Made by a program: the position numbers and the translations under genes
Notes under the pieces: generated by a model
Databases searched by the model: none
What the model was told of the DNA's origin: nothing
Seen by the model: only the letters and a program-made list of their open reading frames with translations
Assembly (NCBI RefSeq): GCF_000443995.1
Contig: NZ_AUMC01000003.1
Location: 1-64,000, forward strand
Direction of reading: 5' to 3'
Length of the DNA stretch: 64,000 nt
DNA from: Bacteriovorax sp. BAL6_X
GTDB taxonomy: Bacteria; Bdellovibrionota; Bacteriovoracia; Bacteriovoracales; Bacteriovoracaceae
Shown: positions 8,234 to 16,681 of the stretch, piece after piece
How the letters are laid out: each line of letters begins with the position of its first letter
How positions within the stretch are numbered: the first letter of the stretch is position 1

Positions 8234-8824
8234 ATGACTGAAGAAAATAAAAGCGTTGAAAAAACAGTAAAAGCAGAACCAAAGAAAAGACAAGCTTCTA
8301 AAAAAGCTCCAGCGAAAAAGCGTCAAGCAAACTCTATGGATGTTGAATTAGAAGAAAGAGTTGTTGCTGTAAATAGAGTTGCTAAGGTTATGAAGGGTGG
8401 TAGAAGATTTTCTTTTAGTGCACTAATGATCGTTGGTGATAAAAATGGTCGTGTAGGTTATGGACTTGGTAAAGCTAAAGAAGTACCTGAAGCAATCAGA
8501 AAAGCTACACAAGCTGCTCAAAAAAGCATGATCTCTGTACCAGTTGATGCAGGAACTATTCCTCACACAGTACTTGGTGAATTTGATGCTGGTAAGATTC
8601 TATTTAAGCCTGCTGCGGAAGGTACAGGGGTTAAGGCTGCTGGTGCATGTCGTTCAATCCTAGAACTTGCAGGTGTTAAAGACGTACTTACTAAGTCTCT
8701 TAGAGGTAACAACCCACATAACATCGTTAAAGCAACTTTTGACGCTCTTAAACAACTAAGATCAGTAGAAGAAGTAGCTAAAGTACGTGGAAAAGAAGCT
8801 AAAGGCTTAAGAATTAAAGGTTAA
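8234..8824 (+). CDS. rpsE: 30S ribosomal protein uS5
   Basis: Small-subunit protein uS5 (196 aa), which shapes the mRNA entrance and influences decoding accuracy. The S5 signature [27 protein letters not shown] is followed by [21 protein letters not shown] (8231) and an ATG (8234) are adjacent. AGGAG at 8223-8227 is ideally spaced for the ATG. The first 40 or so residues form a Lys/Ala-rich extension ([16 protein letters not shown]) absent from E. coli uS5 (167 aa), probably disordered and RNA-binding. Confidence 0.97.
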   Translation: MTEENKSVEKTVKAEPKKRQASKKAPAKKRQANSMDVELEERVVAVNRVAKVMKGGRRFSFSALMIVGDKNGRVGYGLGKAKEVPEAIRKATQAAQKSMISVPVDAGTIPHTVLGEFDAGKILFKPAAEGTGVKAAGACRSILELAGVKDVLTKSLRGNNPHNIVKATFDALKQLRSVEEVAKVRGKEAKGLRIKG

Positions 8825-8835
8825 TTGAGGTTGAT

Positions 8836-9018
8836 ATGACAGCGAAAACAATTACAGTAACATTAAAGAAAAGTACTATTAAATGTACTGAAAAGCAGAA
8901 AGCTACAGTAAGAGGACTTGGTCTAAGAAAAACTGGAACTTCAAAAACTTTAGAAAACACTTCTGCTGTTAGAGGAATGATCAAAAAGGTAATTCACCTT
9001 TTAGACATTCAAGAATAA
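8836..9018 (+). CDS. rpmD: 50S ribosomal protein uL30
   Basis: Large-subunit protein uL30 (60 aa). The short ferredoxin-like protein shows ITVTLKKSTIKCTEKQKATVRGLGLRK followed by a VRGMIKKVIHLLDIQE end, as expected for the family. TTGAGG lies upstream. Some bacterial lineages lack this gene; here it is present in its usual place between rpsE and rplO. Confidence 0.95.
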   Translation: MTAKTITVTLKKSTIKCTEKQKATVRGLGLRKTGTSKTLENTSAVRGMIKKVIHLLDIQE

Positions 9019-9045
9019 GCAGAATTAGTTGATTAAGAGGTAAAT

Positions 9046-9501
9046 ATGTTAACTTTAAATAACTTAAAAAGTCCAAAAGGTGCACATAAGAATATTAAGA
9101 GAATTGGTCGTGGACAAGGTTCAGGTCAAGGTACTCAAGCTGGTAAAGGGCACAAGGGTCAAAAGGCTCGTGCTGGTGGCGGTGTAAGAACTGGTTTCGA
9201 AGGTGGAGCTATGCCACTTTACATGCGTCTTCCAAAAAGAGGTTTCTCTAACGCACCATTTAAAACTGTGTATGCTGAGGTTTCTCTATCTACACTTGAA
9301 GCTAAATTTGATAACGGAGACGTTACAAAAGAAGCTCTTATTGAGAAAGGTATCCTTAAGGGTGCAGACAAAAGACGTCCAGTGAAAATTCTTGCTAACG
9401 GAGAGCTTTCAAAATCGTTAAATTTTGTTAATATTGAAAAGTTTTCTAAGGGTGCTCAAGAGGCAATCGAGAAAGCTGGTGGAAAAATAGCAACAAAATA
9501 G
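9046..9501 (+). CDS. rplO: 50S ribosomal protein uL15
   Basis: Large-subunit protein uL15 (151 aa). The N-terminal glycine-rich region RIGRGQGSGQGTQAGKGHKGQKARAGG and the GFEGGAMPLYMRLPKRGF block are diagnostic. The C-terminal half carries VKILANGELSKSLNF and AQEAIEKAGG. It directly precedes secY, the classical arrangement. The ribosome-binding site is AAGAGG. Confidence 0.97.
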   Translation: MLTLNNLKSPKGAHKNIKRIGRGQGSGQGTQAGKGHKGQKARAGGGVRTGFEGGAMPLYMRLPKRGFSNAPFKTVYAEVSLSTLEAKFDNGDVTKEALIEKGILKGADKRRPVKILANGELSKSLNFVNIEKFSKGAQEAIEKAGGKIATK

Positions 9502-9517
9502 ATAAAAGGATCGTCTG

Positions 9518-10831
9518 ATGTCAAACGCTCAAGGAAAACTTGAAGAGCTTAAGAAAAAAGTCTTTTTTACTTTTTTATTATTGGTAGTATATAGATTGGT
9601 TGCGCAAATTCCTGTTCCAGGAGTTGATGCGCAGGCAATCTCTTCTTATTTTGCGGAAGCCGGTGGAGGAAGTCTTTTTGACCTAATCAACACTTTCAGT
9701 GGTGGTGCCTTCAAACGTTTCTCGGTTTTAGCACTGGGGATTATGCCGTATATCACTACTTCAATTATCTTTTCTCTTTTGGGAGAGGTTATCCCTCAAA
9801 TCCAAGAGCTACAAGAAGACTCAGAAGGTAGCAAAAAAATTCAAAAGTGGACTAGGTATGCAACAGTAATTCTCTGTTGCATACAAGGTTACTCGATGGC
9901 CGCTGTATTTGAAACATTTGTTTCACCAGGTGGAGCAAGAGTTATCCCTGAGCCAGGTATGCTTTTTAGAATTGTAACTATGATCACTCTAGCGGCAGGT
10001 ACAATGTTCCTTCTTTGGCTTGGTGAGAGAATTACTGAATTTGGTTTAGAGAATGGTGTTTCTCTGATTATCTTTGCTGGTATTGCCGTAGAGCTGCCGT
10101 CAGAGGTTATTCAAAAAATTACACTATTTAGAAACGGTGAAATGGGAGGTTTAGAACTTCTTACTTTTGTGGCCGTTATTATTGTTGCATTTTTTGTTGT
10201 TGCATTTATTGAAAGAGCGTTTAGAGCTGTTCCGGTTCAATATGCAAAGCGTGTTGTTAATAATAGAGTTTATGGTGGTAATCAAACTCTTCCAATGAGA
10301 GTTGATACAGGTGGAGTTATGCCTCCAATCTTAGCATCTTCTTTATTAGCAGCTCCTGCAACTTTTGCTACATTTGTACCTGCAGATAGTGCTTTTAAGC
10401 CATACTTTGATACAATTCAACAAAGTTTAGCTCCAGGACAATTATTATTTAATATTCTATTTGCAACTCTTATTGTGTATATGACATATTTTTATGCACC
10501 GATCCAATTTAAAACAAAGAAGATCACAGAGATGTTACAGAAAAATAATGCTTTTATTCCAGGTATTAGACCGGGTGATAAAACTAAAGAGTATTTAGAT
10601 ACATTGTTGAATCGTTTATCATTCTTTGGTGCTCTATTCTTAATTGTAGTTTGTATTGTTCCTTCGTTAATTACAGGTGCTCAAACTAGATTTGGTGGTA
10701 CATCGATGCTAATTTTAGTTTCTGTATCAGTTAGAGTTATGATGAATGTTCAATCGTTTATGTTTGCTGATAAGTATGAAATGTCGTACAAGTCTAAAGG
10801 CAAATATAACGGTAACAATAGAAGGTTCTAG
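9518..10831 (+). CDS. secY: Preprotein translocase channel subunit SecY
   Basis: SecY (437 aa) is the inner-membrane pore of the Sec translocon, where it works with SecE and SecG and is driven by SecA or the ribosome. Ten hydrophobic segments are recognisable. Family motifs include YRLVAQIPVPGVD near the start, the PYITTSII segment, and RFGGTSMLILVSV near the end. The plug region (SSYFAEAGGGSLFDLINTFSGGAF) is intact. It is embedded in the spc operon between rplO and adk and starts after an AAAGGA site. The protein ends in a basic tail. Confidence 0.97.
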   Translation: MSNAQGKLEELKKKVFFTFLLLVVYRLVAQIPVPGVDAQAISSYFAEAGGGSLFDLINTFSGGAFKRFSVLALGIMPYITTSIIFSLLGEVIPQIQELQEDSEGSKKIQKWTRYATVILCCIQGYSMAAVFETFVSPGGARVIPEPGMLFRIVTMITLAAGTMFLLWLGERITEFGLENGVSLIIFAGIAVELPSEVIQKITLFRNGEMGGLELLTFVAVIIVAFFVVAFIERAFRAVPVQYAKRVVNNRVYGGNQTLPMRVDTGGVMPPILASSLLAAPATFATFVPADSAFKPYFDTIQQSLAPGQLLFNILFATLIVYMTYFYAPIQFKTKKITEMLQKNNAFIPGIRPGDKTKEYLDTLLNRLSFFGALFLIVVCIVPSLITGAQTRFGGTSMLILVSVSVRVMMNVQSFMFADKYEMSYKSKGKYNGNNRRF

Positions 10832-10834
10832 TCC

Positions 10835-11470
10835 ATGGCACCACAACTAATTTTAATTGGAGCTCCTGGATCGGGAAAAGGTACTCAAGCTAAGAATATC
10901 GTTTCTGAGCTTGGCTACAAACATGTTTCTACTGGTGACTTACTAAGAGCTGAAGTCGCAAAGGGTTCAGATCTTGGTCGTAAAATCAAGGCCGTTATGG
11001 ATTCTGGTGAACTAGTAAGTGACGAGTTAGTACTAGATCTTCTCAAGGCAAACTGTGCAGTAGAGAAGTCGACATATATTTTTGATGGTTATCCAAGAAA
11101 CTTAGTTCAAGCAAAGGATTTAGATAGTGCGCTACTTGGTGGTGTTAAATCTAAAGCGATTTACTTTGATATTGCGCTTGATACTTTAGTTGATAGAATT
11201 GTTAACAGACGTGTGGCTCCTGGAAGTGGAGAGATTTACAATCTGAAAACAAAGCCACCTAAGGTTGAAGGTAAATGTGATGTTTCAGGTGAAGACCTTG
11301 TGCATCGTAAGGATGACAATGAAGACACTGTAAGAACAAGAATGAAGGTCTTTACAGATAATATTGAGCCTGTTCTTGAGTACTATGAAGCTCAAGGACG
11401 ACTTGTTAGAGTTGATGCAACTAACGGGCTTGATGAGATTTTTGAAGAAATAAAAAAAGTAGTTAAATAA
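10835..11470 (+). CDS. adk: Adenylate kinase
   Basis: Adenylate kinase (211 aa) interconverts ATP + AMP and 2 ADP in the cytoplasm. The P-loop GAPGSGKGTQAK is at residues 9-20, the AMP-binding STGDLLRAEVA follows, then FDGYPRNLVQA. The LID is the long type but lacks the four-cysteine zinc site (only one Cys, in KCDVSGEDL). It begins three bases after the secY stop, the usual secY-adk linkage, and is followed by the infA leader. Confidence 0.95.
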   Translation: MAPQLILIGAPGSGKGTQAKNIVSELGYKHVSTGDLLRAEVAKGSDLGRKIKAVMDSGELVSDELVLDLLKANCAVEKSTYIFDGYPRNLVQAKDLDSALLGGVKSKAIYFDIALDTLVDRIVNRRVAPGSGEIYNLKTKPPKVEGKCDVSGEDLVHRKDDNEDTVRTRMKVFTDNIEPVLEYYEAQGRLVRVDATNGLDEIFEEIKKVVK

Positions 11471-11480
11471 TTTAATATAT

Positions 11481-11530
11481 AAGTAATTCGCCTTGCAATA
11501 TGGCCCTGAGTCATATATAAGCAATTACTT
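11481..11530 (+). other. Long-loop inverted repeat in the adk-infA leader
   Basis: AAGTAATT (11481-11488) and AATTACTT (11523-11530) are perfect 8-base inverted repeats that enclose a 34-base segment with a further GCC/GGC pairing possibility. A T-rich stretch (TAGGTTTTTAA) follows before infA. It may be an attenuator or a regulatory leader for the infA-rpmJ-alpha group. Confidence 0.35.
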
Positions 11531-11544
11531 TAGGTTTTTAATAT

Positions 11545-11769
11545 ATGAGTAATCAGGAAACGATTGAAGTTGAAGGTGAAGTTACTGAACTTTTACCAAA
11601 CACAAAATTTAAGGTTAAATTACCGAATGGACATTCTGTTATTGCCCACATTAGTGGAAAAATGAGAATGCACTTTATTAAAATTTTACCTGGAGATAAA
11701 GTACTTGTTGAGATTAGCAAGTATGACTTAACGAAGGGCCGAATTACATATAGAAGTAAAAAACGCTAG
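11545..11769 (+). CDS. infA: Translation initiation factor IF-1
   Basis: IF-1 (74 aa), the OB-fold factor that occupies the A site during initiation. The motif pattern [33 protein letters not shown] followed by [25 protein letters not shown] is canonical. The upstream region TTTAGG supplies a modest ribosome-binding site. The location before rpmJ and rpsM is the usual one in many phyla. Confidence 0.96.
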   Translation: MSNQETIEVEGEVTELLPNTKFKVKLPNGHSVIAHISGKMRMHFIKILPGDKVLVEISKYDLTKGRITYRSKKR

Positions 11770-11790
11770 TGTAGAATTTACGAGGTTGTT

Positions 11791-11904
11791 ATGAAAGTTA
11801 GAGCATCTGTAAAGCCGATGTGCAAAGATTGTAAAGTTATTAAAAGAAGAGGCGTACTTAGAGTTGTATGTAAGCAACCTAAGCACAAGCAAAGACAAGG
11901 TTAA
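11791..11904 (+). CDS. rpmJ: 50S ribosomal protein bL36
   Basis: A 37-residue protein beginning [20 protein letters not shown]. The zinc-ribbon ligands of the C+ type are present: Cys11, Cys14, Cys27 and His32, followed by a basic KQRQG end. CGAGG lies upstream. The gene is too short for a typical ORF cutoff, but its sequence, its position between infA and rpsM, and the intact metal ligands make the identification firm. Confidence 0.97.
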   Translation: MKVRASVKPMCKDCKVIKRRGVLRVVCKQPKHKQRQG

Positions 11905-11925
11905 TCATAGGAAAGGAGTGTAGCT

Positions 11926-12309
11926 ATGGCGAGAATTCTTGGTGTTGATATTCCTAGAAATAAGGTAATGAAAATTGCCCTGCAATCAATTTACGGTGTA
12001 GGACCGAAGGTTGCTAAGGAAGTATTAGAAAAAACAAACATCGATTTAAACAAAAATTCAAACGAACTAACTGAAGAAGAAGCAAACGAAATCAGACTTC
12101 TTCTTGAAAGTGAGTACACTGTTGAAGGTGACTTACGTAGAGAAGTTGGTCTTAACATTAAACGACTAAAAGACTTAGGTTGTTACAGAGGGATCAGACA
12201 TAGAAAAGGTCTTCCTGTAAGAGGTCAAAGAACTTCTACAAATGCTCGTACTCGTAAGGGACCAGCTGTTGCAATCGCAGGTAAGAAGTCTATTAAGTCA
12301 ATGAAGTAA
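11926..12309 (+). CDS. rpsM: 30S ribosomal protein uS13
   Basis: Small-subunit head protein uS13 (127 aa), which contacts the P-site tRNA and forms bridges to the 50S. It begins [29 protein letters not shown] and ends in the basic [22 protein letters not shown] tail. A GGAAAGGAG site lies upstream. It opens the alpha operon (rpsM, rpsK, rpoA, rplQ); rpsD, often next, is absent here. Confidence 0.97.
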   Translation: MARILGVDIPRNKVMKIALQSIYGVGPKVAKEVLEKTNIDLNKNSNELTEEEANEIRLLLESEYTVEGDLRREVGLNIKRLKDLGCYRGIRHRKGLPVRGQRTSTNARTRKGPAVAIAGKKSIKSMK

Positions 12310-12325
12310 TTGTTAGGAGTTAATG

Positions 12326-12712
12326 ATGGTTAAGAAAACAGCTTCAAAGAAAAAAGTTAAAAAGAATATTTCGAGAGGTATTGCACATATTCAATGCTCT
12401 TTCAATAATACAATCGTTACGTTTACTGACATGAACGGTAACGCTATTTCATGGGCATCTGCTGGTCAATTAGGATTCAGAGGGTCTAAGAAATCGACTC
12501 CATTCGCGGCACAGATGGCTTCTATGGAAGCAGCTAAAAAGGCTATGGAGCACGGACTATCTACTGTTGAAGTTAGAGTTAAAGGTCCGGGTGCAGGTAG
12601 AGAAAATGCTGTTAGAGCATTCATCGCTGCAGGCCTTAAAATCACTTCTGTTGCTGATAGGTCACCAATTCCACATAATGGATGTCGTGCACCGAAAAGA
12701 AGAAGAGTATAA
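12326..12712 (+). CDS. rpsK: 30S ribosomal protein uS11
   Basis: Small-subunit platform protein uS11 (128 aa). Hallmarks are [40 protein letters not shown] and the C-terminal [14 protein letters not shown]. Two ATGs lie in a row at 12323 and 12326. The AGGAG at 12315-12319 favours the second. The N-terminus is Lys-rich, as usual. Confidence 0.97.
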   Translation: MVKKTASKKKVKKNISRGIAHIQCSFNNTIVTFTDMNGNAISWASAGQLGFRGSKKSTPFAAQMASMEAAKKAMEHGLSTVEVRVKGPGAGRENAVRAFIAAGLKITSVADRSPIPHNGCRAPKRRRV

Positions 12713-12741
12713 TTTTATAGATTTATATTAAGGAGTTGTCT

Positions 12742-13752
12742 GTGGAAACATTTACAGCAAAAAATTGGACAGGAATGATAAGACCAGTAGCTTTGGAAAT
12801 GGATAACGATAAGCTAACTAATACTTATGGTAAGTTCGTTGCTAAGCCACTAGAAAGAGGTTATGGACAAACTCTTGGAAACTCTTTACGTCGTGTACTT
12901 CTGTCTTCACTTCAGGGTGCAGCTATTGTTGCAATCAGAATTGATGGTGTTGAGCATGAGTTTGGTACAATCAACAACGTAAAAGAAGAAGTTTCTGAGA
13001 TTATTCTTAACCTTAAAGAAGTTCACTTTAAGATTAAAGATAAAGAGCAAGTGACTCTTACTCTTGAGAAATCTGTAGAGGGTGTTGTTACTGCTGGTGA
13101 CATTTCTGAGTCTGCAAATGTTGAAGTTTTAAATCCAGAGCACGCTATCTGTAACCTATCAACTGGTGGATCTATTAAAATGGAACTACTTGTTGCTAGA
13201 GGTAAAGGATACGTAACAGCTCTTGATAATAAAGAGTCTTTTGATCTTCCTATCGGTTGGATTTATCTTGATTCTCTCTTCTCACCTGTTGCACGTGTTA
13301 ACTATACAGTTACAAATTCACGTGTTGGTAAGAGAACTGATTTTGATAAACTTACTCTTGAAGTTTGGACTAACGCAGGTGTTGAACCTTCGGATGCAGT
13401 AGCTTATTCTGCGAAGATCCTAAGAGACCAACTTGCTGTATTCCTTAGCTTCGAAGATGAAGAAGAAATCACAAGAATGGAAACTAAGCCTAAGAAACAA
13501 CAAAATACTGCTAATGCAGCTCTTTTAAAGCCTGTTTCTGAGCTTGAGCTGTCTGTAAGATCTGCAAACTGCTTGCAGAACGCAGATATTAAGTATATCT
13601 ATGAGCTAGTTTCTAAGACTGAAGGTGAGATGCTAAGAACTAAGAACTTTGGACGTAAGTCACTAAATGAGATTAAAGAAGTACTTTCTCAAATGGGACT
13701 AGGTCTAGGAATGAAAGTTGATAGCATCATGCAAGATCTAAAAGAAGAATAA
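12742..13752 (+). CDS. rpoA: RNA polymerase subunit alpha
   Basis: The alpha subunit (336 aa) that nucleates RNA polymerase assembly and contacts UP elements and activators. The N-terminal domain has the PLERGYGQTLGNSLRRVLLSSLQGAA signature. The C-terminal domain (about 255-325) has ELSVRSANCLQNADIKYIYELVSKTEGEMLRTKNFGRKSLNEIKE. I chose GTG 12742, six bases after AGGAG at 12731-12735. The upstream TTG at 12736 abuts that site and is unlikely. The uS4 gene (rpsD), often upstream of rpoA, is not here. Confidence 0.97.
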   Translation: METFTAKNWTGMIRPVALEMDNDKLTNTYGKFVAKPLERGYGQTLGNSLRRVLLSSLQGAAIVAIRIDGVEHEFGTINNVKEEVSEIILNLKEVHFKIKDKEQVTLTLEKSVEGVVTAGDISESANVEVLNPEHAICNLSTGGSIKMELLVARGKGYVTALDNKESFDLPIGWIYLDSLFSPVARVNYTVTNSRVGKRTDFDKLTLEVWTNAGVEPSDAVAYSAKILRDQLAVFLSFEDEEEITRMETKPKKQQNTANAALLKPVSELELSVRSANCLQNADIKYIYELVSKTEGEMLRTKNFGRKSLNEIKEVLSQMGLGLGMKVDSIMQDLKEE

Positions 13753-13778
13753 AAGTTGTTATAAGTTGAGGTAGAGAT

Positions 13779-14135
13779 ATGAGACATCAAAAACATAAGT
13801 ATAAACTAGGTGTAAGTCCTTCACATAGAGTTGCAATGGTTAAAAACCTTGCTTCTGAAGTTATCGATCATGGTATGATTAAAACTACTCTTACAAGAGC
13901 TAAAGCAATCAAGCCAGTTGTTGAAAAATTAGTAACTCTTTCAAAAAATGATACTGTTGCTAATAGAAGACTTGCATTCAAAAAACTTAATGATAAGAAT
14001 GCTGTAAACAAGCTATTTACTGAGCTTGGGCCTAAATTCAAAGAAAGAAATGGTGGTTACACTAGAATCATGAGACTTTCTGAGAACAGAGTTGGTGACA
14101 ATTCAAAAATGGCATACATTGCATTTGTTGATTAA
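13779..14135 (+). CDS. rplQ: 50S ribosomal protein bL17
   Basis: Large-subunit protein bL17 (118 aa). It starts MRHQKHKYKLGVSPSHRVAMVKNLASEVIDHG, a clear family signature, and ends KERNGGYTRIMRLSENRVGDNSKMAYIAFVD. TTGAGG precedes the ATG. It closes the alpha operon and is followed after 27 bases by a strong terminator. Confidence 0.97.
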   Translation: MRHQKHKYKLGVSPSHRVAMVKNLASEVIDHGMIKTTLTRAKAIKPVVEKLVTLSKNDTVANRRLAFKKLNDKNAVNKLFTELGPKFKERNGGYTRIMRLSENRVGDNSKMAYIAFVD

Positions 14136-14162
14136 TTTTTAATTCGAATGAGATAGTATAAG

Positions 14163-14193
14163 CCCATCATATTAACGTATGATGGGTTTTTTT
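14163..14193 (+). terminator. Intrinsic terminator of the ribosomal operon cluster
   Basis: CCCATCATA (14163-14171) pairs perfectly with TATGATGGG (14178-14186) around a 6-base loop and is followed by seven T. It ends the S10-spc-alpha transcript. Confidence 0.93.
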
Positions 14194-14216
14194 ATTTAAA
14201 CTTTTCCAATATATCT

Positions 14217-14774
14217 ATGAGTACATCATCTAAAGTTTCTATTATTTTTATTATTGTTGCTATTACGCTGGGATATTCTATTTACCATAAGAGTAAAGTA
14301 GACTCTTATGTGGATGAAAGTCGTGATTATATTCTCAAATCACTACCTAGTGTTAAACTTGATAATTTTGCTGACAACTCCGAAGTTGAGCTTCAGGACT
14401 TAGCACGAAACTCTAATGGTTTAGTTGTTCATTTCTGGGGAACTTGGTGCGCTCCTTGTGAAGCCGAATTTCCAGAATTTGTTGAATTTGCGCGCAAGTT
14501 GGAAGAGAAAAACGTAAAAGTTGTTTTCATGGCCGTTAAAGATGATGACATGAAGATTAAAAAATTTCTAAAAAGATTCAATAACTTACCATCTAATTCA
14601 CTTGTGATACATGATCAAGCAGGTATCTCTATGAGTAAGTTAGGTGTTGTAAAGGTTCCGGAGACTTTTGTCTTCAATTCTAAACTAGAGCATAGAATTA
14701 TGTTTAAAGGTCCACAAGATTGGAAAATGGATTCATATTTCATACGTGTTCTTAGCTACTTAGGCGTAAAGTAA
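14217..14774 (+). CDS. Membrane-anchored TlpA/ResA-like thioredoxin-fold protein
   Basis: Predicted thiol-disulfide oxidoreductase (185 aa) facing the periplasm. An uncleaved N-terminal membrane anchor (about residues 7-23) is followed by a thioredoxin domain with the redox motif WCAPC at 77-81 and the cis-proline loop KVPETF. The helical insert around VKDDDMKIKKFLKRF is typical of TlpA/ResA proteins, which reduce apocytochrome c or other periplasmic thiols. No Shine-Dalgarno sequence is visible before the ATG, which lies only 23 bases after the preceding terminator's T-run. It is a single gene, and no cytochrome biogenesis genes adjoin it, so the substrate is unknown. Confidence 0.85.
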   Translation: MSTSSKVSIIFIIVAITLGYSIYHKSKVDSYVDESRDYILKSLPSVKLDNFADNSEVELQDLARNSNGLVVHFWGTWCAPCEAEFPEFVEFARKLEEKNVKVVFMAVKDDDMKIKKFLKRFNNLPSNSLVIHDQAGISMSKLGVVKVPETFVFNSKLEHRIMFKGPQDWKMDSYFIRVLSYLGVK

Positions 14775-14912
14775 ATTAATAATATTTCTTTGAATTCGTC
14801 TATTTTTTTATCATTCATAGTTAAGTTTTATTAAATTCTGCCGAAAAGTTTTACAGACTTTGCTTTGGCCTATCATTTTTTGTGCCAAAGAATTAAACAT
14901 CGGAGAATAAAA

Positions 14913-16484
14913 ATGATCAACTGGAATGAATTAAAAGGACTTCATGTTATTTCTAAGCTCGAAGAAGTAATTCATAAGTGGTTTGGTGTAGAAGTTTTCT
15001 ATGCTGATAATCATTTTAAGATTAGAAGTTCACATACAGATAAGGATTATAATTTTAAAAACCTTTTCTTTGAGACTCAAATGTCACTTCCACACGGTTA
15101 TGATTTTGTAACGGCCGATGTAGAACGATTTAGTGATGAACTAAGCCAATCAGGTGAAGTTGTGATGATCTTTGATTCATATTTCCCAGGTGTTAAAATG
15201 ATGGGTACTAAGATTGAAATTGAAGGTGAGTACCACGGAACCGTATTTGCTTTTCCATTCTTAAAAAGTACATTTACAGAAGCTGAAGAAAAAGATCTTG
15301 TAACAGCACTAGTTGAGCATGGTGCTTCTCCAGAAGCAGCACAAGAATGTGTAAATGAGACAAGAAGATTATTCCCGAGAGAAATTGAATATTTAAAAGA
15401 ATTAGTTGAACTAGTGGCCGGTGAAATTTCAACATTTCATCATGAAATATCTAAGCGTGAAGAAAGAATTCATATGCTTAATTCAGAGCTAGGTGAGAAA
15501 TTTCGCTATCACAATATGATTGGTAAATCTAAGCAAATGCAAAGGATTTACTCGCTACTAGAACGTATTTCTACGAGTGAATCATCAGTTCTTATTCAAG
15601 GTGAAAACGGTACTGGTAAGGAACTTGTTGCTAAGGCAGTGCACTTTGCTTCTCCACGTAAAGACTCTCAGTTCTTGGCTGTGAACTGTTCTGCATTCAA
15701 CGAAAACCTTCTTGATTCAGAATTATTTGGTCACGTTAAAGGATCATTTACAGGAGCACATAAAGAGAAATCTGGTTTATTTGAACTTGCAAATGGTGGA
15801 ACACTATTTCTTGATGAAATTGGGGATACTTCACTTTCAATGCAGGTAAAACTTCTGCGTGTTCTTCAAGAAGGTACTTACCTTCCAGTAGGTGCAGATT
15901 CACCTAGAAGAACAGATGTTCGTATTATTGCGGCGACAAATAAAGACCTTAAAACAATGATGGCAAAAGGTGAGTTTAGAGAAGATCTTTACTATAGAAT
16001 TAATGTTCTAAACGTAAACCTTCCACCTCTAAGAGATAGAAAAGAGGATATTCCTGTATTAATGGAGCACTTTCTTAAAAAGAAATGTGATGAGTCGGGT
16101 ATGCCAATGAAATCATATTCTAAGAAGTGTATGGAGAAAATGCTAGACTATCCTTGGCCAGGTAACGTACGTCAACTTGAAAACGAAGTTGAGAGACTTG
16201 TAGTTCTTGCTGGTGATGATAAATCAATTACTCCAGATAACTTAAGCCCTCAAATCCTTGATCATGGTGCAGCTCCAGTTGAGTCAACTAGAGGTGTTAA
16301 TACATCAGGAAAGCTTAAGGATGCACTAATGGAATTAGAGATTATTATGATTCGTGAAGGTCTTAAGAGATGTAACTTCAACAAGTCAAAACTTGCTAAA
16401 GAACTTGGGATGTCTAGGGCCAGCCTTATTATGAAAGTTGATAAGTATGGACTAGATAAGCGTGCGAAAGCAGGTAATGAATAG
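14913..16484 (+). CDS. Sigma-54-dependent transcriptional activator
   Basis: Enhancer-binding activator of sigma-54 RNA polymerase (523 aa). Residues 1-165 form a sensor region with no receiver signature that I can assign, followed by a predicted coiled linker at about 155-195. The AAA+ domain has Walker A GENGTGKE at 230-237 and the sigma-54 contact loop GSFTGA at 277-282 (Ser in place of the more common Ala), then LFLDEIGD and RLPPLR-like segments. A C-terminal Fis-type helix-turn-helix contains [18 protein letters not shown] 14913 follows CGGAG; the frame also opens at 14865 without a site. It is monocistronic with its own terminator. I see no consensus -24/-12 promoter beside it. Confidence 0.93.
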   Translation: MINWNELKGLHVISKLEEVIHKWFGVEVFYADNHFKIRSSHTDKDYNFKNLFFETQMSLPHGYDFVTADVERFSDELSQSGEVVMIFDSYFPGVKMMGTKIEIEGEYHGTVFAFPFLKSTFTEAEEKDLVTALVEHGASPEAAQECVNETRRLFPREIEYLKELVELVAGEISTFHHEISKREERIHMLNSELGEKFRYHNMIGKSKQMQRIYSLLERISTSESSVLIQGENGTGKELVAKAVHFASPRKDSQFLAVNCSAFNENLLDSELFGHVKGSFTGAHKEKSGLFELANGGTLFLDEIGDTSLSMQVKLLRVLQEGTYLPVGADSPRRTDVRIIAATNKDLKTMMAKGEFREDLYYRINVLNVNLPPLRDRKEDIPVLMEHFLKKKCDESGMPMKSYSKKCMEKMLDYPWPGNVRQLENEVERLVVLAGDDKSITPDNLSPQILDHGAAPVESTRGVNTSGKLKDALMELEIIMIREGLKRCNFNKSKLAKELGMSRASLIMKVDKYGLDKRAKAGNE

Positions 16485-16519
16485 ATAAATCACATCAAAA
16501 TAAAAAGATAGACACTTTT

Positions 16520-16544
16520 AGGCCCTCTTCGAGGGCCTTTTTAT
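16520..16544 (+). terminator. Intrinsic terminator after the sigma-54 activator
   Basis: AGGCCCTC (16520-16527) pairs perfectly with GAGGGCCT (16531-16538) around TTC, with a T-rich tail. It separates the activator gene from the carboxylase operon. Confidence 0.92.
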
Positions 16545-16681
16545 TTATATTTCCATAATTTCAAATACTTAACCCCTCGAAAATAACGCAACGTGAATGG
16601 GCAAATTGTCTTTTAAGGGTGTAATATGCTCGGACAATTAATTACATAGAATCTCGAAAGAGAAATTGGTGGAGGGGATGT

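Noticed and set aside
16600-16680. Sigma-54 promoter upstream of pccB controlled by the neighbouring activator
   Set aside because: GG and GC dinucleotides occur, but not at the required 10-base spacing, and no clear sigma-70 hexamer pair was found either.
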